From Desulfuromonadales bacterium (GTDB lineage Bacteria > Desulfobacterota > Desulfuromonadia > Desulfuromonadales > Syntrophotaleaceae): a stretch of 53,080 nt of DNA. The translations under genes and the position numbers were made by a program. The notes beneath the pieces were generated by a model, which searched no databases, was not told where the DNA came from, and saw only the letters and a list, made by a program, of their open reading frames with translations. This document shows, one piece after another, positions 29,115 to 41,417 of this stretch. Numbering within the stretch: the first letter of the stretch is position 1; every line of letters starts with the position of its first letter. The stretch lies in NCBI GenBank assembly GCA_003561875.1, contig PWVL01000210.1:1-53080 (forward strand), given 5' to 3'.

Positions 29115-31076
29115 TCAGGTCGGGGGCGCCAGCCTGACCCATACTTCACTGCCAAAGCTGATGGACTCATGAGGGGCGGGATGCTGCTCTACCACCCGGC
29201 CGCTGCCCTTGAGGCGAATATTCAGCCTCGCCCGTTCCATGGTCTGGAGCACCTGACGGCTGCTCATGCCCAGGCAATCGGGCATGACGAGACCCTCGCC
29301 GGAGGGCCTGGGAGAACCGAACAGGGGCAGTTGCGGCTCCTCGAAGACAATCTCGGGAAGCGGCCTCTGCACCAAAGGTTCCGTGGGTGTAATCTGCAGG
29401 TGACGCACGGCCTGCTGGGCAATCCGGGAGAACACCGGCGCGGCTACCTGCCCACCGAAGGTGCGGCCCTCCGGCTCATCAATCACCACCAGGATGACCA
29501 GTTTCGGATCTTCCGCAGGCAGAAAACCGACAAAGGAAGCCAGCCGCTTGTCCGCCGAGTAGCCGCCGGTCACCGGGTCGGCTTTCTGCGCCGTCCCCGT
29601 CTTGCCCGCCACGGTAAAACCGGGAACCCGTGCCAGAGCGCCGCCGCTGTCTTCATCCACCACCCGCACCATCATATCCCGAACCTGATGGGCCACGGAC
29701 TCGGAAATGACCCGACGCACCGTTCGCGGCTGGCGTTGTTCGACCAGATTGCCCTGGTTGTCAATGACCTTTTCCACCAGGTCGGCTGCCATCAGCAGCC
29801 CGCCGTTGGCGATGGCCCCGGTAGCCCGTGCCAGTTGCAGGGCGGTGACCGAGATCCCCTGACCAAAGGAGATCGCCGCCAGATCGGCTTCAAACCAGCG
29901 CTCGGGGGGGCGCATGAGACCGCTCGCCTCGCCGGGAAAGTCGATGCCGCTGCGAACCCCGAAACCAAACCGGCTCAGGTAATCGTGATAGCGTTCCCGC
30001 TCCAACATCTTGCCGATCTTGGCCGAACCGATATTGGAACTGACCCGCACAATATCGGCGACAGTCAGATCCTGGTGCCGGCGAATGTCGCGTATGGTCC
30101 GCCCCCCGACCCGGTAGATGCCGTTTTCGCAGTAAATGACCTTGCCGGGTGTCACCAGGCCCTCATTGAGGGCAGCCGCCACCAGAAAAGGCTTCATCGT
30201 CGAACCCGGCTCAAAGGCGTCGCACAGGGCCCGGTTGCGCCAGTGACTCGGCCGGCTGCGCTGAAATGCGTTGGGGTTGTAGTCGGGCTGGCCGGCCATG
30301 GCCAGCACCCGGCCCGTTGCCGGATCCATTACCACCACGGTACCAGCCAGTGCCCGGGCCTCCCGCACCCCGGCGGCCAATTCCTTTTCGGCGATATGCT
30401 GCAGATTCTTGTCCAAGGTAAGCCACAGGCTGTGACCCGGCTTTCCGCCCCGCAGAGAAGCGTCCCGATCCCCCAGATCCAGACTTTCGCCCCTGCCGTC
30501 CCGCTCCATGACCAGAAAGCCCTGCTCGCCCTGCATCAACCCGTCGTACTGGAGTTCCAGCCCCTCGAGGCCCCTGGGATCCAGTCCGGTAAACCCGAGC
30601 ACCTGGCCCGCAAGATGAAAATTGGGGTAATAGCGCCGGTGCTCCCTGATAAAACCTATCCCCCGTAAGTTGAGGGCCCGCAGGCTTTCACTTTCCCGCG
30701 GCGTGATCTGCCGCTTGACCCACATGAAGCGCCGTTCCCGGTTGAGACCTGCCAGCAGATCCTGTGACTGAAGCGACAGGACCCGGGCCAGAGCCTGGGC
30801 GGTGCCAACCGGATCGTCAATGTGGTGCGGTTCGGCATAGACTGAATCCACCGCGGTGCTCAGGGCCAGTTCCCGGCCGTTGCGGTCATAGATGGTGCCA
30901 CGCTGGCTGGGAAGCCGGATGATGCGCTGATACTGACGCTGGGCCCGCTGGGCGAACAATTCGTGGTCAAGCACCTGCAGGCTCAAGGCCCGATAACCGA
31001 TCAGCGCAAAGGCCAGAATGAAGCCGACTGCGACGATTCGAATCCGCAGGTTATGCCAGCGTCGGGAAGAACTCAT
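29115..31076 (-). CDS. ftsI: Septal class B penicillin-binding protein (FtsI/PBP3) with C-terminal PASTA domain
   Basis: 653 aa. One N-terminal membrane helix (about 11-33) precedes the PBP dimerisation domain (RGTIYDRNGRELA) and the transpeptidase domain. Catalytic motifs are EPGSTMKPF (Ser292, Lys295), SSN at 346-348 and KTGTA at 492-496. After about residue 590 comes a PASTA-like segment (MPDCLGMSSRQVLQTMERAR, VRLAPPT). PASTA domains are absent from E. coli FtsI but occur in other lineages. The enzyme cross-links septal peptidoglycan with FtsW. It overlaps ftsL by 4 bases (ATGA). Confidence 0.97.
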   Translation of the reverse strand: MSSSRRWHNLRIRIVAVGFILAFALIGYRALSLQVLDHELFAQRAQRQYQRIIRLPSQRGTIYDRNGRELALSTAVDSVYAEPHHIDDPVGTAQALARVLSLQSQDLLAGLNRERRFMWVKRQITPRESESLRALNLRGIGFIREHRRYYPNFHLAGQVLGFTGLDPRGLEGLELQYDGLMQGEQGFLVMERDGRGESLDLGDRDASLRGGKPGHSLWLTLDKNLQHIAEKELAAGVREARALAGTVVVMDPATGRVLAMAGQPDYNPNAFQRSRPSHWRNRALCDAFEPGSTMKPFLVAAALNEGLVTPGKVIYCENGIYRVGGRTIRDIRRHQDLTVADIVRVSSNIGSAKIGKMLERERYHDYLSRFGFGVRSGIDFPGEASGLMRPPERWFEADLAAISFGQGISVTALQLARATGAIANGGLLMAADLVEKVIDNQGNLVEQRQPRTVRRVISESVAHQVRDMMVRVVDEDSGGALARVPGFTVAGKTGTAQKADPVTGGYSADKRLASFVGFLPAEDPKLVILVVIDEPEGRTFGGQVAAPVFSRIAQQAVRHLQITPTEPLVQRPLPEIVFEEPQLPLFGSPRPSGEGLVMPDCLGMSSRQVLQTMERARLNIRLKGSGRVVEQHPAPHESISFGSEVWVRLAPPT

Positions 31077-31393
31077 TGACGGATATAGACTATCTGTTCA
31101 GGGGTTGGATGGCGTATCCCGAGCTTTTTGCGGGCCACCTCTTCAATCCGTCCGGGCTGCCGCAGACTGGCGGCCTCGAGACGCAGGGAGCGTACTTCCC
31201 GCTGTGCCTCCCGCAGTCGGGATTCGATGCTGGAAATGTCGTATTGCAGACCGATGAGCTGCAGACGCGACCAGACAAAGAACAGGGAAACCGCCAGCAG
31301 AATGGCCAGAAACACAAAAATCCGCACCAGTCTCGTGGACGGAAGCGGAACCAGGCTGATTTTGGGAATTGGTCGTACGACGGTATGTGCCAC
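31073..31393 (-). CDS. ftsL: Cell-division protein FtsL
   Basis: A 106-aa bitopic protein from a GTG at 31393 with GAGGAGGG about 5 bases upstream. A short cytoplasmic N-terminus is followed by one membrane helix (VRIFVFLAILLAVSLFFVW). A heptad-rich coiled coil comes next (IESRLREAQREVRSLRLEAA) and the end reads RKKLGIRHPTPEQIVYIR. FtsL with FtsB and FtsQ activates FtsWI. Sequence conservation is low in the family, so position between rsmH and ftsI is part of the call. Confidence 0.9.
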   Translation of the reverse strand: MAHTVVRPIPKISLVPLPSTRLVRIFVFLAILLAVSLFFVWSRLQLIGLQYDISSIESRLREAQREVRSLRLEAASLRQPGRIEEVARKKLGIRHPTPEQIVYIRQ

Positions 31394-31477
31394 GGCAGCC
31401 CTCCTCGTGCAACGATCAAATCAAAAATCAAATCCCCGAACCGGGATCGAAAACCCGCTCCAGGTGTGCGGCAGAAA

Positions 31478-32431
31478 TTAACCCCGGCAGCGCCTGACGG
31501 CCCGCAACACCGCACTGCGGGAGCGGGGATTGGCTACGACCTCCGCGGTGCCGGCGCGAATTCCCCGACGGGTCAGCACTTCGACCCGGGGGCGGTGATC
31601 GCAGACACAGCGTGGCAGTCTGGGGGGACAGATGCAGCCTTGAGACTGATCCCGAAAAAAGTGTTTCACCAGCCGGTCCTCCAGAGAGTGGAAGCTGATT
31701 ACCGCCAGCCGCCCGCCCGGGCGAAGGCAGTCAACGGCCTCCTCCAGGCCTCGGGCCACATGATCCAGTTCGCCGTTGACCTCGATGCGCAACGCCTGAA
31801 AAACCCGAGTAGCCGGATGGATACGCACCGGACCCCGGCTTCCGGGAACGCAATCCCGAACCAGTTCGGCAAGCTGCACGGTACTCGTCAGGGGCTTCGC
31901 GTCCCGTGTATCGGCAATCCGTCGGGCGATCCTCCGCGCGTAACGCTCCTCGCCGTAGTCGCGGAATATGCGGATCAGGTCCTCGACGGCGTAGCCCGCC
32001 AGAATATCCGCCGCCGTCGAGCCTCCGCTGCGGTCCATGCGCATATCCAGGGGCGCGTCAACCAAAAAGGAAAAGCCTCGATGACCTGCATCCAGATGGT
32101 AGGAAGACACACCAAGATCCAGCAGCATTCCGTCCATTCCGTCCAGGTCGAGTTCCTCAAGAACTCGGGCCACTTCACTGAAGTTGCGATGACACAGGAT
32201 AACGCGATCCCGGTAAGGGGCGAGAGTTCGGGAGGCAGCCTCCAGCGCGTCCTGGTCCCGATCCAGCCCGAGCAGCCGCCCGTTCGGGGAAGTGGCATCC
32301 AGAATCAGCCGGGCGTGACCACCTCCTCCCAGAGTGCCGTCGACGAAAAATTCTCCGGGTCGGGGCTGCAGACATTCCAGAACTTCAACGGGCAGCACCG
32401 GGGCGTGTTGAAAAGCGGGAACCTCCTCCAT
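31478..32431 (-). CDS. rsmH: 16S rRNA (cytosine(1402)-N4)-methyltransferase
   Basis: A 317-aa SAM-dependent enzyme methylating C1402 in the 16S rRNA decoding centre. Motifs are the N-terminal FQHAPVLPVEVLECL, SAM loop VDGTLGGGGHARLIL, DLGVSSYHLD, RGFSF, LDMRMD and FQALRIEVNGEL, ending AVISFHSLEDRLVKHFF. It starts one base after the mraZ stop. The same C1402 residue is ribose-methylated by the rsmI product encoded at 37049. Confidence 0.98.
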   Translation of the reverse strand: MEEVPAFQHAPVLPVEVLECLQPRPGEFFVDGTLGGGGHARLILDATSPNGRLLGLDRDQDALEAASRTLAPYRDRVILCHRNFSEVARVLEELDLDGMDGMLLDLGVSSYHLDAGHRGFSFLVDAPLDMRMDRSGGSTAADILAGYAVEDLIRIFRDYGEERYARRIARRIADTRDAKPLTSTVQLAELVRDCVPGSRGPVRIHPATRVFQALRIEVNGELDHVARGLEEAVDCLRPGGRLAVISFHSLEDRLVKHFFRDQSQGCICPPRLPRCVCDHRPRVEVLTRRGIRAGTAEVVANPRSRSAVLRAVRRCRG

Positions 32432-32432
32432 C

Positions 32433-32882
32433 CTAGAATCCCAGATCGCAAAGGGTCTGAGGGTCCTCGTTGACCAGTGTCTCGGCGGCCCGCATCATCT
32501 CCTCGTGCATGCTGCGGTTCCAGATCTGGATTTTATTAAAAGAACCGACCACGACGATTTCCCGCACTTCTTCGAGGCCGGCGTACTCGCGCAGGGGCTT
32601 GCTCAACTGAATTCGGCCCTGCTTGTCGAAAGCGCAGGCGATGGCCGGAGTGAGCAGGGACAGATTGATCGCTTCACGCATGGGCCCGGGAGGCATTTTG
32701 TTGACGTTATCGACGATCCTCCGCCATTCGGGCACGGGGTAGGCCACCAGACCGCCCTTGTGCTGGGTCACCACCAGTTGTTCCTCCTGGTAGTTTTCGG
32801 CCAGCACCTCACGGAATCGGGCCGGAATACTGGCACGCCCTTTGATGTCGATGGCGTTGTTGTGTACACCCTGAAAGATCAT
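32433..32882 (-). CDS. mraZ: Transcriptional regulator MraZ
   Basis: 149 aa from ATG 32882 (MIFQGVHNNAIDIKGRASIP), with only a weak GGTGGG upstream. The two AbrB-like halves are visible: DIKGRASIPARFREVL near the N-terminus and DKQGRIQLSKPLREYAGL in the second half. In E. coli MraZ represses its own dcw operon by binding GTGGG direct repeats. A related sequence lies just downstream of the predicted promoter here (32907-32921). First gene of the operon. Confidence 0.95.
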   Translation of the reverse strand: MIFQGVHNNAIDIKGRASIPARFREVLAENYQEEQLVVTQHKGGLVAYPVPEWRRIVDNVNKMPPGPMREAINLSLLTPAIACAFDKQGRIQLSKPLREYAGLEEVREIVVVGSFNKIQIWNRSMHEEMMRAAETLVNEDPQTLCDLGF

Positions 32883-32906
32883 TCCCACCCCGTTGTGGCA
32901 TATTTT

Positions 32907-32921
32907 GACACTTTTACCCAC
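32907..32921 (-). promoter_or_regulatory. Possible MraZ operator repeats
   Basis: On the minus strand GTGGG (32921-32917), five bases, then GTGTC (32911-32907) gives the 10-base period of MraZ boxes. Only the first unit is exact and no clear third unit follows in phase. The site overlaps or follows the predicted transcription start, which would suit autorepression. Confidence 0.4.
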
Positions 32922-32932
32922 TTATTGGCCAA

Positions 32933-32961
32933 ACTATATCGAGCACCCAGAGCACTGTCAA
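32933..32961 (-). promoter_or_regulatory. Sigma70-type promoter of the dcw operon
   Basis: On the minus strand TTGACA (32961-32956), a 17-base spacer and TATAGT (32938-32933) form a nearly perfect promoter about 45 bases upstream of the mraZ ATG. The same hexamers and spacing occur before ffh. Confidence 0.85.
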
Positions 32962-33190
32962 CTGATTTTTGTGATCTTTTAAGATGTTAGCCGAAGAGAT
33001 TTGGAAGACTTCCGAACAGGTCTTCGGGCATCGGCCGGCGCAACCCAAAAGTAAAGCGCAGTGGAGGCCTGAACGGAACTCAAAGACGTTTACCAAACAG
33101 GGAGGTCAACAGGGGAATACGCGGTCGGAGCGAAGTGTCTCGGTTGATCAAAAATGGAACCCGGCTTTCCGTGTCGCAGCAGGGTGATTG
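32962..33190. other. Intergenic region between CNNM gene and dcw promoter
   Basis: Contains a GAAGAC/GTCTTC stem (33004-33009 with 33020-33025) without a T-run, so it is not a clear terminator. Nothing else is recognised, and readthrough from the CNNM gene into mraZ is not excluded. Confidence 0.5.
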
Positions 33191-34450
33191 TCAGGGCGTG
33201 TTGGTCCGGGGAATTTCGGGAAGTTTCAGCTCAATGGAGAGAATGCGGTGATTGACCACTCGGCGTACGGTGAACAGGGCGCCCCGGGCCTCGCAGGTTT
33301 CGCCACGGGCCGGTATGGTCCCGAGGCAATGCAGCAGAAACCCGGCCAGGGTGGTGGCGTGTTCTTCGGCGAGCTGCAAGCCGAACTGCTGGTTGACATC
33401 CCGCAGGGAGGCGCTGCCATCGAGGAGATAACGACCGGCTCCCAGCTCTCGGAACCAGGCCGGTTCCGCATCGTACTCGTCCTGTATATCGCCGACGATC
33501 TCCTCAACGATATCCTCCAGGGTAACGATTCCCGCGACCCCGCCGTATTCGTCGACCACCATGGCCAAGTGAATACATTGCTGGCGCAGAGCCTGCAGCA
33601 GACCGCTGATCCGCTGAGATTCGGGAACAAAGTAAGGCGGCCGGGCCTGTTCCCGCAGGGAAAACTCCCCTCGCCGATGCACGTAGTTGAGAATATCCTT
33701 GCTGTGGACAACTCCCACAACCTGATCCAGGTTCTGGTCGTAAACCGGAAACCGCGAATGGCGGGCCTGCTGGGCGATGCGCAGCACCTCGTCAAAGGGT
33801 GTGGAGACCTCCATGCCGACCACCTCGGTGCGGGGGATCATGATGTCCCGGGCGCGAAGCTCGGACAGTTCAAAAACACCGTGCAGCATGCGTCGCTTGT
33901 CCTGGGCAACCACCCCTGTCTGTTCACCGACGGCGATCATGGTGCGAATCTGGTCTTCGGAAACGACCTGGTGTTCCTCAACGGCGCCGAACCGGTTCAG
34001 CAGCCGGCTCAGAACGGTGACCAGCCAGACCACCGGAGCCAACAACAGCATAAACAGCTTGATCGGCCGCGCGACCCAGAAGGAAACCCTTTCGGGATTG
34101 CGTGCGGCGTACGTTTTGGGGCAGACTTCGGCAAAAACCAGAATGATCGGGGTCAGGATCAGAATGGTCAGCAGTTCGCCGAGATCGCCGTAAAAGCGCA
34201 CAAAAAAGGTTGTGGCAAAGACCGAGGCGGCAATATTCACCAGGTTGTTGCCTACCAGGATGGCGCCGAGCAGCTGATCCGGCTGTCGCCGAATGGCCTT
34301 GAGCCGCCGGGCGCCGGGACGGCCTTTGGCTACCAGGTATTGAATGCGCAGGGTATCAAGACTCAGCAGCGCCGTCTCGGAACCGGAAAAAAATCCGGAT
34401 AGCAGAATCAGACCTGCCAGAACCATCAGATAAAAATACGGACTCTCCAC
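33191..34450 (-). CDS. CNNM/CorC-type membrane protein with CBS pair (HlyC/CorC family)
   Basis: 419 aa from GTG 34450, with GAGGAG about 9 bases upstream. Residues about 1-190 are a DUF21/CNNM membrane domain ([47 protein letters not shown]). Two CBS domains (about 205-325) contain [13 protein letters not shown] and [22 protein letters not shown]-terminal CorC domain (about 340-415) closes the protein. Such proteins are linked to Mg2+ export or divalent-cation homeostasis; the older name haemolysin is misleading. It is transcribed toward mraZ and divergent from ligA. Confidence 0.93.
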   Translation of the reverse strand: MESPYFYLMVLAGLILLSGFFSGSETALLSLDTLRIQYLVAKGRPGARRLKAIRRQPDQLLGAILVGNNLVNIAASVFATTFFVRFYGDLGELLTILILTPIILVFAEVCPKTYAARNPERVSFWVARPIKLFMLLLAPVVWLVTVLSRLLNRFGAVEEHQVVSEDQIRTMIAVGEQTGVVAQDKRRMLHGVFELSELRARDIMIPRTEVVGMEVSTPFDEVLRIAQQARHSRFPVYDQNLDQVVGVVHSKDILNYVHRRGEFSLREQARPPYFVPESQRISGLLQALRQQCIHLAMVVDEYGGVAGIVTLEDIVEEIVGDIQDEYDAEPAWFRELGAGRYLLDGSASLRDVNQQFGLQLAEEHATTLAGFLLHCLGTIPARGETCEARGALFTVRRVVNHRILSIELKLPEIPRTNTP

Positions 34451-34596
34451 AGCGAGGACTCCTCAAGGGAAAATGGGGGCCACCGCACACATCACCCTGG
34501 CCCCTCTTGACAAACCTGGGCCACGACGAAGGTTGAGTCCCTGTCAACACCCTCCCAACTGGTCATCGGGAGTTTACTTGAAAGAAGCCGCAATGA

Positions 34597-36985
<2,389 letters not shown>

Positions 36986-37048
36986 GTTAAAAACATGACG
37001 CGGCGAAAACCATCAAACAAAGAACACCTCGGACTTGGGGCATCCTCC

Positions 37049-37906
37049 TCATTCCTCTTCATCCTGCAGGGCCAGCGCCTCTCGGTAGACGTCGCTCCCT
37101 GAAAGCCCGTAATCCCTGGCAAGCTTGCGAGCAATCTTGCTCAGGGGCAGATCCGTCTCCTGCCGCCAGCGCTTCAGAGCCTCTCTGACCGATTCCTCCG
37201 GCGCGGTCGCTTCCGGCGGGCCGATGAGCAACACGATCTCGCCTCGTACCTTGCCGGCAAAATGAACACAGGCTTCGGCCGCACTGCCGCGAAACAATTC
37301 TTCGTGAACCTTGGTCAGTTCCCGCACTACAGCCACCGGGCGCTCCTCGCCGAGCTCCATCCGAACATCCTGCAGAGCCGCCGCCAACCGGTGGGGAGCC
37401 TCGTAAAAGACCAGGGTACGCATTTCGTTCCGCAAGGACCGCAGCAGTTGACGGCGGGCATGAGTTCTGGCGGGCAGGAACCCCTCAAAAGCGAAGCGCT
37501 TCGTGGGCAAGCCTGCCATGGACAGGGCCGCAATCAGAGCCGAGGGGCCGGGGATGGCGCTGACCGGAATACCGATCTCATGGCAACGCTGCACCAGCAG
37601 ACACCCGGGATCGGAGATGGCCGGCGTGCCGGCATCGGAAATCAAGGCCACGTTTTTGCCTCCCAGCAAAGCTTGAACGAGCTGCTCACCTTTGGCCGCC
37701 TCGTTGTGCTGGAAATAACTGGTCAGGGGGGTGCCGATGCCATAATGGTTGAACAATTTGCGACTGTGGCGGGTATCCTCGGCGGCGACCAGATCGACCT
37801 GCTGCAAAATACGCAGGGCGCGCTGACTGATATCCTCCAGATTACCGATGGGCGTCGCCACCAGATAGAGAGTGCCGCAGCCGCTGCTGTCTCTTGACTC
37901 ACTCAT
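37049..37906 (-). CDS. rsmI: 16S rRNA (cytidine(1402)-2'-O)-methyltransferase
   Basis: A 285-aa tetrapyrrole-methylase-fold enzyme. Motifs are [47 protein letters not shown] and [18 protein letters not shown]. It adds a 2'-O-methyl to C1402, complementing RsmH. The ATG overlaps the nadE end by 8 bases, so it is probably translated from the yraN-nadE-rsmI transcript. Confidence 0.97.
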   Translation of the reverse strand: MSESRDSSGCGTLYLVATPIGNLEDISQRALRILQQVDLVAAEDTRHSRKLFNHYGIGTPLTSYFQHNEAAKGEQLVQALLGGKNVALISDAGTPAISDPGCLLVQRCHEIGIPVSAIPGPSALIAALSMAGLPTKRFAFEGFLPARTHARRQLLRSLRNEMRTLVFYEAPHRLAAALQDVRMELGEERPVAVVRELTKVHEELFRGSAAEACVHFAGKVRGEIVLLIGPPEATAPEESVREALKRWRQETDLPLSKIARKLARDYGLSGSDVYREALALQDEEE

Positions 37907-39848
37907 GACCTGTCAGGCTCTCAAGATCCCGCAGCCACAGAGCGGCGCAGGCGTCGCTCGGCATCCGCCAGTCGCCGCGGGGCGACAGCACCACGCTGCC
38001 GACCTTGGGACCGTCGGGCATGCAGGAGCGCTTGAACTGCTGGGAAAAGAAGCGCCGGTAAAAGACCTGCAGCCAGCGGGCAATGGTCGGCTCGTCAAAG
38101 CGGTCGGCAAACACCTGACTTGCCAGGTACAGGATCTTGCGCGGCCGGTACTGAAGGCGGACGCAGTGATAAAGAAAGAAATCGTGCAGCAGATAGGGAC
38201 CGACCTTGTCTTCGGTGCGTTGTTTGATTTCGCCGTTGGCGTGGGGCGGAAGCAGTTCCGGGGAGACGGGAGTGGCACAGACATCGCGGAGGATACGGCC
38301 GACCTCGGGGGCGAACTCCGCCTCGGCGCACCAGGCCACCAGATACTGCACCAGGGTCTTGGGCACGCCACCGTTGACACCGTACATGGACATATGATCG
38401 CCGTTGTAGGTGCACCAGCCCAGGGCCAGTTCGGAAAGATCGCCGGTGCCGATGAGAAGTCCGCCGACCTGGTTGGCGATATTCATCAGTAACTGTGTCC
38501 GCTCCCGGGCCTGGGCATTTTCGTAGGTGATGTCGTGAAGCGACTCGTCGTGGCCGAGGTCGGCAAAGTGCTGGCGCACTGCCGCGTCGATAGAAATCAC
38601 CCGCAGCGTGACCCCCAGCAGTTCCGCCAGACGTTCGGCGTTTCCCCGAGTGCGGCCGGTGGTACCGAAACCGGGCATGTTTATCGCCTCGATTCCGGTC
38701 CGGTCGTATCCCAGTTTGTCAAAGGCCTTGACCGTCACCAACAACGCCAGGGTTGAATCGAGACCGCCGGAAATTCCGATCACCGCCCGTTCACAACGGA
38801 CGTGGCGAAGCCTTTTGGCCAGTCCGGTGGTCTGAATCTCGAAAATCTCCCGGCACCGCTCGGCGCGCTCCTCGGGGGCCGACGGCACAAAGGGGGTCGC
38901 CGGAATCGGCCGGCACAAGGAGGCGACCCGGACTTCGGGCAGGGGAAAGTCGATGATTCGAAAAGCTCCACTCCCTCGGGAGGCGGCAAAACTGCTGTTG
39001 CGGCGCCGTTCGTTGATCAATCGTTCGATATCGATATCGGCAAGGGCAATCTGACTCTCAAAGCGAAAACGCCCGGTTTCGGCCAACACCATGCCGTTCT
39101 CGGCAATCAGCGAGTGCCCGGAAAAAACCAGATCGGTGCTCGACTCCCCGGGTCCGGCCGAAGCATAGACATAGGCGGCGAGACAGCGGGCGGACTGGGA
39201 AGCGACCAGGTCACGGCGATAAGCTTCCTTGCCCAGCAGTTCCGGGCTGGCTGACAAGTTGAGCAGCAGAGTTGCGCCGGCCACCGCCATCGCGCCGCTG
39301 GGGGGATTGGCCACCCAGCCGTCTTCGCAGATTTCCACTCCGACCACGCATTCGGGCATTCCCGTCGCGCGAAACAGCAGATCGGGTCCGAAGGGGATGA
39401 TGCGCCCGTCCCATTCCACATGGTCGTCGTCGCGGTCCGCGGCGGCGGAAAACCAGCGCTCTTCATAAAACTCCTGGGTATTGGGAAGAAAGGTTTTAGG
39501 CACCAGCCCGAGAATTTTCCCGCAGGAGATAAAGGCCGCGCAGTTGAACAGCTTCCCCCCCCGGGCAACCGGGACCCCGACCACCAGGGTCAGCTGTTTT
39601 TCGGCGCTGAAACGGGCCAGATCAATAACCGCCCGCCGCGCCTCCTCAATAAGCAGCGTCTGGAAAAAAAGATCGCCGCAACTGTAGGCGGTGACACAGA
39701 GTTCGGGCAGCACAAAAAATCGGCAATCCGTGGTCTCATCGACTGCTCGCCGAATCTGCTCGCAGTTGAAGACGATGTCCGCTACCCGATGTTCGGGGCT
39801 CACCACCCCGATCCGCACCATTCCGTGATCGGACAAACCGGTTTTCAT
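37899..39848 (-). CDS. nadE: Glutamine-dependent NAD+ synthetase
   Basis: A 649-aa two-domain enzyme for the last step of NAD synthesis. The N-terminal nitrilase-like glutaminase triad is Glu49 ([13 protein letters not shown]), Lys118 (LVPKTFLPN) and Cys174 (GVEICEDGW). The C-terminal synthetase has the PP-loop [15 protein letters not shown] and [15 protein letters not shown]. The long form allows direct use of glutamine. The weak GAGG site is about 10 bases upstream. It is 20 bases after yraN and overlaps rsmI. Confidence 0.97.
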   Translation of the reverse strand: MKTGLSDHGMVRIGVVSPEHRVADIVFNCEQIRRAVDETTDCRFFVLPELCVTAYSCGDLFFQTLLIEEARRAVIDLARFSAEKQLTLVVGVPVARGGKLFNCAAFISCGKILGLVPKTFLPNTQEFYEERWFSAAADRDDDHVEWDGRIIPFGPDLLFRATGMPECVVGVEICEDGWVANPPSGAMAVAGATLLLNLSASPELLGKEAYRRDLVASQSARCLAAYVYASAGPGESSTDLVFSGHSLIAENGMVLAETGRFRFESQIALADIDIERLINERRRNSSFAASRGSGAFRIIDFPLPEVRVASLCRPIPATPFVPSAPEERAERCREIFEIQTTGLAKRLRHVRCERAVIGISGGLDSTLALLVTVKAFDKLGYDRTGIEAINMPGFGTTGRTRGNAERLAELLGVTLRVISIDAAVRQHFADLGHDESLHDITYENAQARERTQLLMNIANQVGGLLIGTGDLSELALGWCTYNGDHMSMYGVNGGVPKTLVQYLVAWCAEAEFAPEVGRILRDVCATPVSPELLPPHANGEIKQRTEDKVGPYLLHDFFLYHCVRLQYRPRKILYLASQVFADRFDEPTIARWLQVFYRRFFSQQFKRSCMPDGPKVGSVVLSPRGDWRMPSDACAALWLRDLESLTGHE

Positions 39849-39868
39849 GTTGCCGCCCTCACTTCCTG

Positions 39869-40267
39869 TCAGCCTTCCGCTACACCGAAGGCATCGGCGA
39901 TATGATCGATGTGCGCCTGGTCACCCTGGACACGCACGGCCAGCACGTCAAAACGGGGCTGCAGGTTCTGCCAACCCCGATCCTTAAGATACCAGTTGGC
40001 GGCACGCACGATCTGCCTCTGCTTGACGGCTCCGACGGCCTCCTGGGGAGTCCCGTAAGCACAACCCCGGCGGGTTTTGACTTCGGCAAAAACCAGGGTA
40101 GCGCCCTTGCGGGCGACGATGTCGATTTCGCCCACCGGCGTACGCAGGTTGCGGACCAGAATTTTCATTCCGCAGCGACGCAGAAAACGGGCCGCCTGCT
40201 CTTCACCCCAGCTTCCCAGGGATTGTCGCTGTTCGGTCACCGGTCCCTCCCCAAGGGCCGCCTTCAT
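39869..40267 (-). CDS. yraN: UPF0102/YraN family nuclease-like protein
   Basis: 132 aa with the family pattern [41 protein letters not shown] and FDVLAV. The GEID...EVK arrangement resembles PD-(D/E)XK/Holliday-junction resolvase folds, but activity is unproven. It is usually next to rnhB. Here about 3.1 kb separates the two genes, and yraN has its own promoter at 40350-40379. Confidence 0.92.
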   Translation of the reverse strand: MKAALGEGPVTEQRQSLGSWGEEQAARFLRRCGMKILVRNLRTPVGEIDIVARKGATLVFAEVKTRRGCAYGTPQEAVGAVKQRQIVRAANWYLKDRGWQNLQPRFDVLAVRVQGDQAHIDHIADAFGVAEG

Positions 40268-40349
40268 GCCACCTCGTGACCGGAAGGCCTCGTCGGTGGA
40301 GCCATCTTCCCCGGGCTGTTCCCCTGGCGGCGCAAAAAATCGATAGCAC

Positions 40350-40379
40350 CTTATACCTTCCGGCGGAAAACAGTGTCAA
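40350..40379 (-). promoter_or_regulatory. Sigma70-type promoter for yraN-nadE-rsmI
   Basis: On the minus strand TTGACA (40379-40374), 18 bases, TATAAG (40355-40350). The start of transcription would be near 40343, about 75 bases before the yraN ATG. Confidence 0.75.
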
Positions 40380-40599
40380 ATAATTTCCCGAATCTAACCC
40401 TCTGAACCTTTTTGGCTCGTTCCAAGCGTCTTTGAAGCGAATAAGGGTTGAACAATAAAGAGCTTATGGCCATCCTTGCCGGCATGATCGCCAAGAGGCG
40501 ATGTCCCTTTACACCATGCTCTGCTTGAAACGAGAAACGTAGATAAGCGACAAGGCCATTCTCGGCCTTGGCACGAACATGACCGGACAGGTGAACCCA
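40380..40599. other. Unassigned sequence between yraN promoter and decayed radical SAM gene
   Basis: A hairpin CAAGGCC/GGCCTTG (about 40550-40569) is visible. Short open frames occur on both strands, but none resembles a protein I recognise. It may contain eroded upstream parts of the neighbouring pseudogene. Confidence 0.4.
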
Positions 40600-41337
40600 C
40601 CGCCTGGGACCTGTTTCTCATGGAGCACATCACCCGCCGTCAACGCTGGCTGACCAGTTGGCTGCGGTTACGGACTCTCAATCTGCGCACCTCCCGCTGC
40701 TGCCCCAACGCCCGCAGTCATCCAATGTTCCGTCGCGCTTACCGCCGGCGCCGGAATGCGCCGCCACTCGGTGGAGTAGGTAGTGAAGATGCTGAAACGG
40801 GGCTTCCACGGCTGTTCTCTCGTCACGGTACTGTTCGTAGACGGGGCCTTTGCCGCAGAGGGAGAGCGGTTGCTGCGGATCTGCCATGCGATGCAGGGAC
40901 GCGGCTGGAATAAACATCTGCAATGGGCCTGCTGCCTGCGGGCCGACCAGGCACGACCAGCGTTGCTGCGGGAAGCGGGAATACGTATCTTCGCCAATAC
41001 CATGTTCGGATTGCCCGGCGCAACCGCCACCGATATGGACAACCGCCTGAGCTTCATTCGCGCCGCGTGACCCGAGGTTCTGTTGGCCACGGCCATGATA
41101 CCGCTTCTGGGTAGGGAGCTGTACCGGAACCTGAGTCCCGAACTCGAGAGCCGCTTGGCACGGGGCGATCTACACTATTTTTGCGGCGCTCTCGAGGGTT
41201 TTCATCCCACCACCATGTGCGACACCCCGTGGGGGCAAAAATATCGGCAGGTGCAGAAATATTCCGCCGACCCCCTGCTCTGGCACCGGCTGCCGCGGGG
41301 TACCGGTGACGAGTCTTCGGTGCATGGGCAATTCTGA
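40600..41337 (+). pseudogene. Decayed radical SAM gene
   Basis: Translated fragments in two frames align in order to a radical SAM protein. First AWDLFLMEHITRRQRWL and LNLRTSRCCPN (frame of 40620). After a frameshift between about 40715 and 40760 come GMRRHSVE, a TAG at 40777-40779, VVKMLKRGF, HLQWACCLRADQ, IFANTMFGLPGATATDMDN, a TGA at 41068-41070 and PEVLLATAMIPLLGRELYRN, ending at 41337. The cluster motif expected as TSRGCPxxCxFC reads TSRCCPNARSH, so two iron ligands are lost. LPGATATD and the GRELY remnant are typical of this fold. The N-terminal part is missing or unrecognisable. Confidence 0.75.
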
Positions 41338-41367
41338 GAAAAAACCGGCGCCGTTTTCGGCGGCGCC
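41337..41367 (-). terminator. Rho-independent terminator after GGDEF/lipoprotein pair
   Basis: The perfect 8-bp stem CGGCGCCG (41345-41352 and 41360-41367) has a 7-base loop. On the minus strand it is followed by GGTTTTT. It lies 50 bases after the lipoprotein stop. Confidence 0.85.
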
Positions 41368-41417
41368 GTGACCTCAAGGCGTTGCGATTACCCAACTGAG
41401 GCGCACCCCCGGATCAG

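Noticed and set aside
33004-33025. GAAGAC/GTCTTC hairpin between CNNM gene and mraZ
   Set aside because: Six-base stem with long loop and no T-run; too weak to call as a terminator.
40394-40633. 79-codon minus-strand frame between yraN and the pseudogene
   Set aside because: No recognised family or start signal. It may be a fragment, but I cannot support a gene.
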